64,000 nucleotides of DNA. Origin: JAICJC01 sp963709425 (GTDB taxonomy: Bacteria; Actinomycetota; Thermoleophilia; Gaiellales; JAICJC01). The DNA is taken from NCBI GenBank assembly GCA_963709425.1, contig CAVPWG010000001.1:620001-684000 (forward strand). The letters run 5' to 3'. The notes beneath the pieces were generated by a model. That model saw only the letters and a list, made by a program, of their open reading frames with translations, had not been told where the DNA came from and searched no databases. How positions within the stretch are numbered: the first letter of the stretch is position 1; the number at the start of each line of letters is the position of its first letter. The position numbers and the translations under genes were made by a program. Below, one piece after another: positions 1 to 8,570 of this stretch.

Positions 1-1055
1 ACGTAGCCGACGAGCGGGAAGAGCCACAGCATCTGGATCGAGAAACACCCCTCCGCGATCGACATCGACGTCGCCCGGAATTCGGAGCGCGTGTTGTGCT
101 GGAGGTATGTCGAGAGCGTCACGTAGACGAGCTCCGGCGCCCCGGCGACCGAGACGAGCACGATCACCGGCAGCACGAGGCCGGACAGCTGCGGCCCGAT
201 GAGGAGTCCCGCGATCGCCGCCAGCGTTGCCAGTCCGACCGATGCAGTGAGGGGCACGCGCTCGCCGATGCGGCCGCCCGCCCACGAGAACGCCGAGCCG
301 GCCAGCATCGCACCGCCCAGGACGAGGCCGAGCACGGCGTCCGACGCGCCTCTGCTCTGGAAGAACGGGGCCGCGTAGAACCACCAGCTCGTGACCGCGG
401 CCCAGTAGATGCTCCACGCGAGCGTCAGCGTCGCGAGCCGGGGCGAGTGGACGAGCGCCCGCACGCCGCGCGCTGCGACGTGGACGCCGTGGCGGGCGTG
501 GCCGCGGGCATCGTCGGGAAGCCGGGTCGCGATCGCGCTCGCGACCAGCGCGCAGCCGGCCGTGAGCCAGAACGCGAGCGGCCGGGAGTACGTCGCGATC
601 AGCCCGCCTGCGAGAAACGAGATGGCACCCGCGAACTGGAAGACGGCCCAGAGACCGCCGAGCATGCGCGGGAACTGGGCCTGGGCGTCGTCGTGGGCCA
701 GGGAGTCGAAGAGGTACGCCTCGTCGGCCCCGGTCCGCAGGGCGAAGGCGACACCGTGGACGGCGCCCGCCACGCAGATGAGCGCGAACCCGGGCGCGTA
801 GACGTAGCCCAGCTCCGCCGCAGCGGTGAAGAACCCCGCCGCGACGAGCAGGCGCCGGCGGCCGAGCGCATCGGCCAGTGCGCCGGTCGGCACCTGTGCG
901 ATCAGCATGCCGACATGGAGCGACGCCTCCACGAGCCCGAACTGCGTCAGGCTGAGGCCGCGCGACAGCAGGAACACCGCCCAGATCGGGCCGGAGAAGA
1001 TGATGCCGTTGAAGAACTGGTAGAGGCGAAAGACGGTGAGCGTTCGGGCGTTCAT
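1..1055 (-). CDS. MFS transporter (3' part beyond the left edge)
   Basis: This reading frame starts with ATG at 1055 and stays open to base 1, so the C-terminus lies outside the window. The roughly 350 visible residues form repeated hydrophobic segments. After the second segment comes GALADALGRRR, the loop-2/3 signature typical of major facilitator superfamily permeases (G-x-x-x-D-x-x-G-R-R). The protein begins directly with a membrane segment (TVFRLYQFFNGIIFS), so it should be an inner-membrane permease. No residue points to a substrate; drug or sugar efflux-type MFS are the usual hits for such sequences. It is divergent from the secreted protein at 1208. The family call is firm and the function is unknown. 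Confidence 0.8.
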   Translation of the reverse strand, partial: MNARTLTVFRLYQFFNGIIFSGPIWAVFLLSRGLSLTQFGLVEASLHVGMLIAQVPTGALADALGRRRLLVAAGFFTAAAELGYVYAPGFALICVAGAVHGVAFALRTGADEAYLFDSLAHDDAQAQFPRMLGGLWAVFQFAGAISFLAGGLIATYSRPLAFWLTAGCALVASAIATRLPDDARGHARHGVHVAARGVRALVHSPRLATLTLAWSIYWAAVTSWWFYAAPFFQSRGASDAVLGLVLGGAMLAGSAFSWAGGRIGERVPLTASVGLATLAAIAGLLIGPQLSGLVLPVIVLVSVAGAPELVYVTLSTYLQHNTRSEFRATSMSIAEGCFSIQMLWLFPLVGY

Positions 1056-1207
1056 GAGACCTCAAACGACGAGGGATCGACGGACGGCGCGTGGCGGGGA
1101 AGGCGGCCTGAAGGCGCACCTCTCCCCCGGTGGGGGCCGTCTCAGCCCTGCTCGTGCGCGATGACGTGCCGCAGCAGCCGCAGGACGGCGGTGATTGAAT
1201 AGTCCTC

Positions 1208-2314
1208 GTGGATGCGGGCAGGCATGGCGGCGGAAATCGTAGCAGGGCGCTTCTCGTCGCCGTGATCGCCATGGCGGTGTGGGCCGTGGCGGCGCTGGAG
1301 CCGGCCTACGCCGCCACCCGAGCCCACCAGCTCGAGCTGCTCGAGACCTATCAGCCGGTGACCTGGTTCTCGGCCGCCGAGCTGTTCACGCCGACCAACG
1401 TCGGAACGTTCGAGGGCAACGTCCGGCTGCGCTGGCAGAACGCGGCGGGGAGCTTCACCTCGGCGGCTCCGGGATCCGCGCACCCGTCCCCCGAGGAGAT
1501 CGGCACCGCGCGGAGCTCCCAGTGCCAGGCCGGCCTGCGCGACCCCTGCTGGATCCTCGACGAGTCGAACTGCGCCGCATCCGGCGGAGTCGCGCCTGCG
1601 ACGCTCGCGTGCTACCAGAATGCCTGGCAGGCGGCCGGGCCCAAGCGGGTGCTGTACGGCAGGGTGTTCCGAAGCCGTGCCGGCTGGGCGCTCCAGTACT
1701 GGTACTTCTACTACGACCACGAGTTCGAGCCGCTGCTCGCGACACCCGGGACAGCCACGTACGCGGTGCAGCACGAGGGCGACTGGGAGTCGATCACCGT
1801 CGTGCTCTCACCCGACCGCACGCCCCGCTGGGTCGGGCTCAGCGGGCACTGCCTGGGGTTGCGGCGCGAGTGGAGCGCGGCGCCCCGCATCGGTCGTCAC
1901 CCCGTCGCCCGAATCGCCCGCGGGAGCCATGCGGCCTGGTTCGGAAACGGCGCGAGGCGCGTCCCGCGGAAGGCCGACTGCCTCTCGAAGTCCGAGAACG
2001 CCGCCCTCGACGGCGGACGCGTGACGGTGTCGGACACGGTCACGAGCGGGTCGGTCTCAGGGCCGCCCGGCCTCCCGGGGCTCGGGGCCTACCAGCCGAC
2101 CGGCGTCATCCTGCTCTCGTCCGGCCAGCCGTGGACGGCATATCCCGGCTCGTGGGGCGAGCGGGAGTTCGCCGACATCACGGTGAACGGCACAACGGTG
2201 GCGTCGGGCCAGCACGGGTTCTCACCGCTCGGCCCGACACACCTCGGCCGGATCTGGACGCACCCCATCGGCACGACGGCCCGCTGGCCGACCACCTACA
2301 GGCACCTCCGCTAG
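1208..2314 (+). CDS. Secreted Vps62-like protein
   Basis: A 368-residue protein with a clear signal peptide: a basic N-terminus, a hydrophobic stretch at about residues 13-30 and an AYA|A cleavage site near 35. The mature part carries the aromatic run YWYFYYD (164-170) followed by HEGDWE (189-194). This pattern is characteristic of the Vps62/DUF946 family, whose biochemical role in bacteria is not established. Four cysteines around 106-135 could form disulfides outside the cell. The start is GTG at 1208, chosen because later in-frame starts would remove the basic end of the signal peptide; no strong ribosome site is visible. It converges with the HAD gene, and the two stop codons share the palindrome CTAG (2311-2314). 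Confidence 0.7.
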   Translation: MDAGRHGGGNRSRALLVAVIAMAVWAVAALEPAYAATRAHQLELLETYQPVTWFSAAELFTPTNVGTFEGNVRLRWQNAAGSFTSAAPGSAHPSPEEIGTARSSQCQAGLRDPCWILDESNCAASGGVAPATLACYQNAWQAAGPKRVLYGRVFRSRAGWALQYWYFYYDHEFEPLLATPGTATYAVQHEGDWESITVVLSPDRTPRWVGLSGHCLGLRREWSAAPRIGRHPVARIARGSHAAWFGNGARRVPRKADCLSKSENAALDGGRVTVSDTVTSGSVSGPPGLPGLGAYQPTGVILLSSGQPWTAYPGSWGEREFADITVNGTTVASGQHGFSPLGPTHLGRIWTHPIGTTARWPTTYRHLR

Positions 2315-3087
2315 CTCAGGAGAAGGTCGACCGCCGCCGCCAGGTCGGCGACGTCGAGATCGACATCGCCCGGCCCCGGCGAGAAGGTCGCGCCCTTGCC
2401 GGTGCGGACGAGCGCGACGCGCATGCCGAGGGCCCGCGCGGGCCGCAGGTCAGACTCGAGGTCGTCGCCAACCATCGCCGTCTCGCCCGGCGGCGCACCG
2501 GCGAGCGCGCACGCCACCTCGAAGATGCCCGAGGCGGGCTTGCCCGCGACCGCCGCCTCGATCCCGGTCGCGTACTCGAGGCCCGCCACGAATCCTCCCG
2601 CGTCGAGTGACGGCCCGTCGACCGTCGGCCACCAGCGGTTCCGCTGCATGGCCACCAGCGGCACGCCGTCGACGAGGCGCCGGAAGATCGCATTCAGGCG
2701 CGAGTACGTCCACCGCTCGTCGGGGCCGCCGAGGAGGATCACCTCGGCCGCGGCCGGATCGTCGACGAGCCTCACGCCGCCCTCGAGCTCCACGGCGATC
2801 GCGGGCTCGACCAGCGCATGCACGCGGGCTCCGGGGTGATGCCGGCGGAGGTGCTCGGCGGCCGCAGACGCCGCGGTCACGATCCGCCCGGCCGGGATCG
2901 GCATCCCCATCGCCCCGAGGCGGCCGGCGATGTCGGCCCGCGTCCGGCCGGTCGTGTTGGTGAGGACGGCGAGACCGACTCCGGCTCCGGTCAGCCGCTC
3001 GACCGCCGCCGCCGACCCGGCGATCGCCTGCCAGTCGACGTGCAACACCCCCTCCATGTCGAGCACGACGGCCCGCGGAGGGGTCAT
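2311..3087 (-). CDS. HAD-superfamily (subclass IIA) phosphatase
   Basis: A 258-residue hydrolase of the NagD/HDHD2 type. Motif I is VVLDMEGVL with nucleophile D10, motif II is LTNTTGRT (about 45-52), the motif III lysine lies in AGKPA (about 180), and motif IV is MVGDDLESD (about 202-210). The general acid position two after the nucleophile is Glu (DxE) instead of the usual Asp. A IIA-type cap domain lies between motifs II and III. The substrate cannot be predicted; family members dephosphorylate small phosphometabolites in the cytosol. The ATG at 3087 overlaps the upstream PBP stop by four bases (ATGA), so the pair is translationally coupled. Confidence 0.82.
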   Translation of the reverse strand: MTPPRAVVLDMEGVLHVDWQAIAGSAAAVERLTGAGVGLAVLTNTTGRTRADIAGRLGAMGMPIPAGRIVTAASAAAEHLRRHHPGARVHALVEPAIAVELEGGVRLVDDPAAAEVILLGGPDERWTYSRLNAIFRRLVDGVPLVAMQRNRWWPTVDGPSLDAGGFVAGLEYATGIEAAVAGKPASGIFEVACALAGAPPGETAMVGDDLESDLRPARALGMRVALVRTGKGATFSPGPGDVDLDVADLAAAVDLLLS

Positions 3088-4811
3088 CCAGCCAGCGCCG
3101 TCTCGAGCACCTGGCGGGCGATCGGTGCGGCGACGTCGCCTCCGACCCCGCCGTTCACGATCAGGACGGCGACCGCGACGCGAGGCGCTTCCGCCGGCGC
3201 GAAGGCGATGAACCACGCGTCCGACGGCCGGTCGGGGCCCACCTCGGCGGTTCCGGTCTTGCCGGCCACGGTGACACCCGAGATGGCGGCGCTCGTGCCG
3301 GTGCCGTAGCTCACCACGGCCTCCATCATCTGCGTGACCTCGCTTGCGACCCTCCTGCCGACGACACGGACCGGCGGCTGCTTGTCGCGCAGGATGCGTG
3401 GGCTGTGGACGATGAACGGCGGGTGGCGGATGCCGTCGGATGCGATCGTCTGGGCGACCGACGCCATCTCGAGCGGGCTGGCGATCACCCCTCCCTGCCC
3501 GATCCCTGCGACTCCCAGCGAGAGATCGGAGGGCATCTGCGCGGGCTTGCGGGTCGTGCTCATCGGCACCGGATAGGCGATCGTCGGTTGCTCGCTGAAG
3601 CCGAAGGCGTGCGCCATCGCGACGAGCCGCTTCGCACCGACTTCGTCGGCTACCGGCGCGAACACCGAGTTGCAGCTGTCGGCGAACGCCTGCACGAGCG
3701 AGCCTCCACACAGCTCGTGGTGGAAGTTGCGCAGGCGCCATCCATTCAGGACGACGAACTTCTCGTACGGGTAGGTGTCGGTGAGCGCGGCCGTCCCGGC
3801 GGTCAGCGCCGCCGACGCGGTGACAGTCTTGAACGACGATCCCGGCGGCTGAAGCACATCCATCCCGAGGCCGGCATCTGCCCGGACAGCGCCGGTCCGC
3901 GGATCCAGGACGACGATCCCGCCGTAGCGGGACCCGAGCGCCGTCGCGGATGCCTCCTGGAGATCAGGGTCGATGGTCGTCACGACGTCCTTCGGCTTGC
4001 GCCCCGGCTTTCGGGCCAGGATGCGGGCCGGGCTCCCAGGGGCCGACGGCGCCGCGACGAGCCGCACGCGGGGAAGGCCGCCCAAGGCGTCATCCAGCGA
4101 CTCCTCGAGCCCGCCCTGGCCGTAATCCCTCCCCGCCGGCCAACCGGCCTTTCGGCGGGCGGCGATCTCCGTGCCCTCCGGTGAGCGCGTGAACCCTGTG
4201 ACGAGCGCGAACGCGGTCCCGGCCGGATAGGTGCGGTTGTCGGACGGGCCCTCCGCGAGCACGGTCCCGTCGCGGGCGAGGATCCGGCCCCGGCCCTCCG
4301 GAGCGTGCACCCTGCTCTCGAGCGTCTCACCGGGCAGCACCCCCGGAAACGTCAGCGCGGGCGTCCAGGCGACCCGGAACGCCCTCCGCAGCCGCACGAG
4401 CGGGACCTGGAGCTCCGTCGAGATGCGGCCGAACATCGTCGTCGCGACCGACACCGGCACGGTCGCCACGGCCTGCGTCGCGTGCAGCCTGCCCTCCGCG
4501 CGCAGACCCGTCATGGTCGCCGTGCGGGCGCTGTCGCGGTACTCGTGGGCAAACTTGCGGTATGAGAGAGATGCCTGGACGTCGGGCGCGACCAGGTCGT
4601 ACATGGCGGCGTAGTCGCCAGCGTGCCAGGCGGCGAGGAACGCCGCGGCGGGGGTGGCCGGGTCCGGCTGCGAGCTGCGCTGCGCCGCGTCGCCGCGCGT
4701 GCTGAGAACGATCGCGGCGGCACCGCCGACAACACCGACGAGCCCGATCACAGCGGCCGTCCGGCCGAGCCACCGCCGCTTCCTGGCTCTCCTCATTTCC
4801 GGATTGTGCAC
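3084..4811 (-). CDS. Penicillin-binding protein with MecA_N-like domain (transpeptidase)
   Basis: A 575-residue class B PBP. Residues about 15-37 form a single N-terminal membrane anchor, and 52-160 resemble the NTF2-like MecA_N domain. Residues 165-280 hold the dimerisation region (GRILARDGTVLAEG), and the transpeptidase follows. All three active-site motifs are present: SSFK with nucleophile S325, SCN at 379-381 and KTG at 518-520. It should cross-link peptidoglycan on the outer face of the membrane; actinobacterial PbpA-like proteins have this layout. GTG at 4811 overlaps the upstream stop by one base, and ATG at codon 6 is an alternative start. It is co-transcribed with the RNase R-like gene and the HAD gene. 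Confidence 0.88.
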   Translation of the reverse strand: MHNPEMRRARKRRWLGRTAAVIGLVGVVGGAAAIVLSTRGDAAQRSSQPDPATPAAAFLAAWHAGDYAAMYDLVAPDVQASLSYRKFAHEYRDSARTATMTGLRAEGRLHATQAVATVPVSVATTMFGRISTELQVPLVRLRRAFRVAWTPALTFPGVLPGETLESRVHAPEGRGRILARDGTVLAEGPSDNRTYPAGTAFALVTGFTRSPEGTEIAARRKAGWPAGRDYGQGGLEESLDDALGGLPRVRLVAAPSAPGSPARILARKPGRKPKDVVTTIDPDLQEASATALGSRYGGIVVLDPRTGAVRADAGLGMDVLQPPGSSFKTVTASAALTAGTAALTDTYPYEKFVVLNGWRLRNFHHELCGGSLVQAFADSCNSVFAPVADEVGAKRLVAMAHAFGFSEQPTIAYPVPMSTTRKPAQMPSDLSLGVAGIGQGGVIASPLEMASVAQTIASDGIRHPPFIVHSPRILRDKQPPVRVVGRRVASEVTQMMEAVVSYGTGTSAAISGVTVAGKTGTAEVGPDRPSDAWFIAFAPAEAPRVAVAVLIVNGGVGGDVAAPIARQVLETALAG

Positions 4812-6487
4812 TAGATGATTGATCCGACGCCGCGAACCGCAACCCGACCGCGGGCCCGGTCGATGGACTCGACCGCGACGATCACGCCGTCGCCGAGCCG
4901 CAGCCGCCGCCCGCTGCGCGCCACCATGCTCACGCCGAGCGGGTCGAGCACGGCCCGCTCTCCCCGCCAGAGCCGCGCGGGCATGAACGCCTCGAAGACC
5001 TCGTCGAAACGAACGAACGCCCCCGCCTCGATCAGGCCGACCACCTCGCTCTCGAACGGCGCGTCCCAGCCCCGGTCGAAGAGCCGTCGCTCGAGCAGGA
5101 ACGCCAGGCAGATCGCGGTGCTGCGGCGCTCGAGCCGCTCGGCGTCGCGCTCCGCCTGGGAGCAGTGAGCAGCGACGTCCGCGAGATCCGCGCTCGGCGG
5201 CTCGCCGCCGTCGAGGCCCAGCGCGCCCAGGAGCGCTCGGTGGCAGACCAGGTCCGGGTACCGGCGGATCGGCGAGGTGAAGTGGCAGTAGTGGCGGGCG
5301 GCGAGCCCGCTGTGGCCGAGCGGCGCCGGGTCGTAGCGCGCCTTCCTGACCGATCGCAGCAGCATCCCCGGCCAGGCCTCGACGCCCCTGCCCTCGTGGA
5401 CGGCGTAGCGCATGACGGCGCCGCTGAGAAGCCCCGCGTACCGGGCCGTCTCCGGCCCGCCGTGGAGAGGCGGAGCGGGCGGGGTGGGCACGCCCAGCTC
5501 CTCGAGCCGCTCGAGCAGCACCGCGATCGAGCCCGCGTCGGGCGGCTCGTGCACCCGGTGAAGGGCGGGCCGGCGGTGCTCCACGAGCAGCTCCGCGACC
5601 CTGCGGTTGGCGAGGATCATGAGTTCCTCGATCAGCCCGTGGGCCGGGATGTGCGCCCGCACATGGGCGTCGATCGTGCCCCGCCGGAGGGCGATCTCGA
5701 CCTCGCGCGTCTCGATCTCGAGCGCCCCGCGCGCCATCCGCCGCTCACGGAGCGTGTTCGCGAGGCCGGCCGCCCGGCGCAGGGCCGTCTCGAGCCCCTC
5801 GGGCGCTCCGCCGCCGTCCAGCACGGCCTGGGCCTCGGGATAGGTCAGCGTGTGGTCGCTTCGGATCAGCGTGCGGTGGACACGGACCTCGCGGTCAGGG
5901 CCGAGGGCCAGGCTGACGGCCAGCCGGTCGGCTCCGGCCCGCAGGCTGCAGCGGTCCGATGAGAGCTCGTCCGGGAGCATCGGGTCGACCCGCCCGGGCA
6001 GGTACACCGAAGTCGCTCTCCGCGCGGCCTCGGCGTCCAGGCCGGATCCCGCGGGCACGTGCGCAGAGACGTCGGCGATGTGCACGTACACGCGGTCGCC
6101 GTCGACGGAGAGCGCGTCGTCGTGATCCTTTGCGCCCTCCGGGTCGATCGTGAAGGTCGGAAGGGACCGCAGATCGAGACGGTCGCCGCTCGGAGGCGAG
6201 TCGGGCGCGACGGCGGCGCCCGCCGGCCACGGATCCGCGGCGCCGGCCTCCACAGCCAGCGCCCGCATGACGGCGGCCGGGTCGTCCGGACGTCCCAGCA
6301 CCTGATCGAGCCGCCCCCGCCCGCGGCCGTCCGGCAGCACGGAGACGAGGTCGCCGGCCGCCGCCTCGACCGCCGCCCGGTGCCCCAGGGTGACCGCCGG
6401 GCCGGGCTCGAAATACGGCTCGGCGACGACCACCCGCCCTCGCGTCGAGACCTCCCCGACGATGCGAGCCGGCCGGGGCTCGGTCAA
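4811..6487 (-). CDS. RNB-domain 3'-5' exoribonuclease (RNase II/R family)
   Basis: A 558-residue RNA exonuclease. The catalytic block TIDPEGAKDHDDAL has acidic residues D115, D121, D123 and D124 in the spacing of the RNase II active site. It is followed by the long RNB barrel, with conserved HFTSPIRRYPDL near 400, and a short S1-like C-terminal domain. The protein is shorter than typical RNase R (over 700 residues), with a reduced N-terminal cold-shock region and no basic tail. It should degrade RNA processively in the cytosol. Its start overlaps the stop of the S41 protease gene by four bases, and its stop touches the PBP start, so it sits mid-operon. Confidence 0.87.
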   Translation of the reverse strand: MTEPRPARIVGEVSTRGRVVVAEPYFEPGPAVTLGHRAAVEAAAGDLVSVLPDGRGRGRLDQVLGRPDDPAAVMRALAVEAGAADPWPAGAAVAPDSPPSGDRLDLRSLPTFTIDPEGAKDHDDALSVDGDRVYVHIADVSAHVPAGSGLDAEAARRATSVYLPGRVDPMLPDELSSDRCSLRAGADRLAVSLALGPDREVRVHRTLIRSDHTLTYPEAQAVLDGGGAPEGLETALRRAAGLANTLRERRMARGALEIETREVEIALRRGTIDAHVRAHIPAHGLIEELMILANRRVAELLVEHRRPALHRVHEPPDAGSIAVLLERLEELGVPTPPAPPLHGGPETARYAGLLSGAVMRYAVHEGRGVEAWPGMLLRSVRKARYDPAPLGHSGLAARHYCHFTSPIRRYPDLVCHRALLGALGLDGGEPPSADLADVAAHCSQAERDAERLERRSTAICLAFLLERRLFDRGWDAPFESEVVGLIEAGAFVRFDEVFEAFMPARLWRGERAVLDPLGVSMVARSGRRLRLGDGVIVAVESIDRARGRVAVRGVGSII

Positions 6488-7644
6488 GCGTGCGTCAGCA
6501 CCCGAAGCGCCATCCGGAGAAACGCCGACGTCCGGCGCTCGCCGTTCGGGACGGGCACGTCGGGCACGATCCCGCGGCCGTCGACGGGCACATGCCCGGC
6601 GAGCAGAAATCGCGCGACCGTCAGCTTGAGCGCGCCCCCACCCGCCAGCGGCTCGACGGCCTGCACGGTGCCCTTGCCGAAGCTGCGCTCGCCGACCACG
6701 ATGGCGTGGTCACCGATGCGGAGCGCCCCCGCCGTGACCTCGGCGGCGCTGGCGGTTGACCCGTCGATGAGGACGACGAGCGGGAGCTTGCCCACCGCAG
6801 TGCCGTTCGCATAGAAGGACTGCTCCGGCTCGTGCACGCCCTCCGTGGTCACGACGACGCCCTGGTTGACGAAGATGCGCGAGACGGCAACCGCCTGCGA
6901 CAGGAGGCCGCCGGGGTTGCCACGCAGGTCGAGGATGAGGCCGTCGGCGTGCCGGCCGACCGCCTGCTGCGCCAGCTGCCGCACCGAGTGTGCGGCGGAG
7001 GCGGGGAACCCGAACAGCCGCAGGTACTGGTACCGGCCGCCGTCGGCGTGGATCATCCGCGAGGCGACGACGGGCTCCACCATCGACCGCCGCACGAGCG
7101 TGACACGCATGGGCTTGCCGCCGGCGGACGGCCGCACCCGCAGACTGACGGGCGTGCCCTCATCGCCGGCCATCAGGTCGAGGGCGTTGCGGTAGGACAG
7201 TGTTGCCAGCGACGTGCCGTCGATCGTGGTGATCAGGTCGCCGGCCCGGAGGCCAGCCTGGCTCGCGGGCAGGCGCGGGATCGACGCGGTGACGAGGAGG
7301 CCGCCGGGGGCCCGCAGCACGGTCACGCCGATGCCGGCAAAGGCGCCGGACTCGGCGTCCTTCAGGAGGCGGTAGTCGCCCGGCGAGAGGTAGCTCGTGT
7401 ACGGATCGTCGAGGCGGTGGAGCATTCCCGGAAGCGTGTGTGCGCCGAGGACACGGGCCGAGAGGGGCGTGTAGTAGTGCGCCCGGAGGATCGTCGCGAC
7501 CTCGCTCCGCAGCGTCGTGTGCAGCGCGATCCGCGACTGCGGTGTCGCCTCGAGCGATCGCGACCGCAGCTCGAAACCCGTCACAAACGATGCGGCCAAG
7601 CCCACGGCGATCGCAACGAACAGATATGGACGGTGCCCCTTCAC
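6484..7644 (-). CDS. ctpA: C-terminal processing peptidase (S41, CtpA-like)
   Basis: A 386-residue membrane-anchored serine protease. Residues 6-23 form a signal or anchor segment, a PDZ domain lies at about 100-185, and the S41 protease domain follows. The Ser-Lys dyad is visible: S299 in STASAAE and K324 in SFGKGTVQ, with Q328, in the 25-residue spacing of B. subtilis CtpB. Such enzymes trim C-termini of envelope proteins outside the membrane. GTG at 7644 is the start. The gene follows ftsX after 44 bases and overlaps the RNase gene by four. In many Gram-positives ctp lies next to ftsEX, which supports a cell-envelope role. Confidence 0.9.
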   Translation of the reverse strand: MKGHRPYLFVAIAVGLAASFVTGFELRSRSLEATPQSRIALHTTLRSEVATILRAHYYTPLSARVLGAHTLPGMLHRLDDPYTSYLSPGDYRLLKDAESGAFAGIGVTVLRAPGGLLVTASIPRLPASQAGLRAGDLITTIDGTSLATLSYRNALDLMAGDEGTPVSLRVRPSAGGKPMRVTLVRRSMVEPVVASRMIHADGGRYQYLRLFGFPASAAHSVRQLAQQAVGRHADGLILDLRGNPGGLLSQAVAVSRIFVNQGVVVTTEGVHEPEQSFYANGTAVGKLPLVVLIDGSTASAAEVTAGALRIGDHAIVVGERSFGKGTVQAVEPLAGGGALKLTVARFLLAGHVPVDGRGIVPDVPVPNGERRTSAFLRMALRVLTHA

Positions 7645-7688
7645 CGGTCGGGCACAAGTGTACTACGGCACATCGCTCGCGGAGGTGC

Positions 7689-8570
7689 CTAGACGCGCAG
7701 GAAGCGGCGCAGTGTGAGCCCCGATCCGGCGGCGCCCAGGATCAGGCCGAAGCCCGCCAGAAGGCCCATCAGCTGCGGGATCCCGACCAGGCGCACGGGG
7801 TCGGTCAGGCCGTCGTTGTAGCCGTCCAGGGCGATGTAGACGACGCCGAGCATGACCAGCGCCCCCAGCGCTCCGAGGAGGCCCGTCAGCATGCCCTCGA
7901 GCATGAACGGGAGCCGCACGAAGCTGTTCGTCGCGCCCACGAGCTTCATCACCTCGATCTCGCGCCGGCGCGAGAAGATCGAAAGCCGGATCGTGTTCTG
8001 GATGAGGACGATGGCCGCGATCCCGAGCAGGAGCGCCAGGCCGCCAACGAAGATCAGGATGTACTTGAGCGTGGTCAGGACCTGGTCGGTGATGCGCTTG
8101 CCGTAGCTGACGCATCGCCCGGGTGTCCCGCAGTTCTTGATCGCGGCGATCTTGAGCGCCGCCGCGGCGGTCGCCGACGCCTTCTCGGGGTCGGTGAGCT
8201 TCACGTAGAACGCGGGCGGAAGCGGGTTGAAGCCGAGCGCGTCGATCGCCGCCTGGGCCGACGGTGACAGGGTCTTCTTGGCCTCGTCGGGCGAGATGTA
8301 CGCGAAGCTCTTCACATACGGCAGCGACTTCACCTGGTTTGCGACCTCGCCGCGCTTGTCGGCCGACGCGGCGTAGGTGGGCGGCAGGTACAGCTTGAGC
8401 GTGACCTCGTTTCGCTTCTCGACCGCGTAGTGGTAGACCCACCAACCGGTGGTCACGAAGATCCCCATGAGGAAGGTCACGATGAGGACGGTGACCGTCG
8501 CGGCAAGCGTCGTCGCGGCGTTCCCGCGGATCGAGTTGAGCGCCTCGGAGAGGAAGAAACGCCACCTCAT
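7689..8570 (-). CDS. ftsX: Cell-division ABC permease FtsX
   Basis: A 293-residue permease with the FtsX layout. A short cytoplasmic N-terminus (MRWRFFLSEAL) leads to TM1 at about 22-45, then an extracellular domain of about 120 residues that normally contacts peptidoglycan hydrolases. Three further membrane segments follow in the C-terminal half (about 170-195, 220-250, 265-285). The cytoplasmic SRRREIEVMKLVGAT segment is the conserved coupling region. FtsX works with FtsE to activate wall hydrolysis at division. The extracellular loop has two cysteines (NCGTPGRC) that may form a disulfide. The start overlaps the ftsE stop by four bases. Confidence 0.93.
   Translation of the reverse strand: MRWRFFLSEALNSIRGNAATTLAATVTVLIVTFLMGIFVTTGWWVYHYAVEKRNEVTLKLYLPPTYAASADKRGEVANQVKSLPYVKSFAYISPDEAKKTLSPSAQAAIDALGFNPLPPAFYVKLTDPEKASATAAAALKIAAIKNCGTPGRCVSYGKRITDQVLTTLKYILIFVGGLALLLGIAAIVLIQNTIRLSIFSRRREIEVMKLVGATNSFVRLPFMLEGMLTGLLGALGALVMLGVVYIALDGYNDGLTDPVRLVGIPQLMGLLAGFGLILGAAGSGLTLRRFLRV

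Noticed and set aside
1124..1136. CCCCC-GGT-GGGGG as a terminator or operator
   Set aside because: It is short with a 3-base loop, no T run, and lies between divergent genes where a terminator is not expected; likely chance in a GC-rich region.
1142..1225. A 27-codon minus-strand ORF (MPARIHEDYSITAV...) across the start of the Vps62-like gene
   Set aside because: It looks fairly protein-like, but it overlaps the signal-peptide region of the plus-strand gene, has no ribosome site and is too short to judge.
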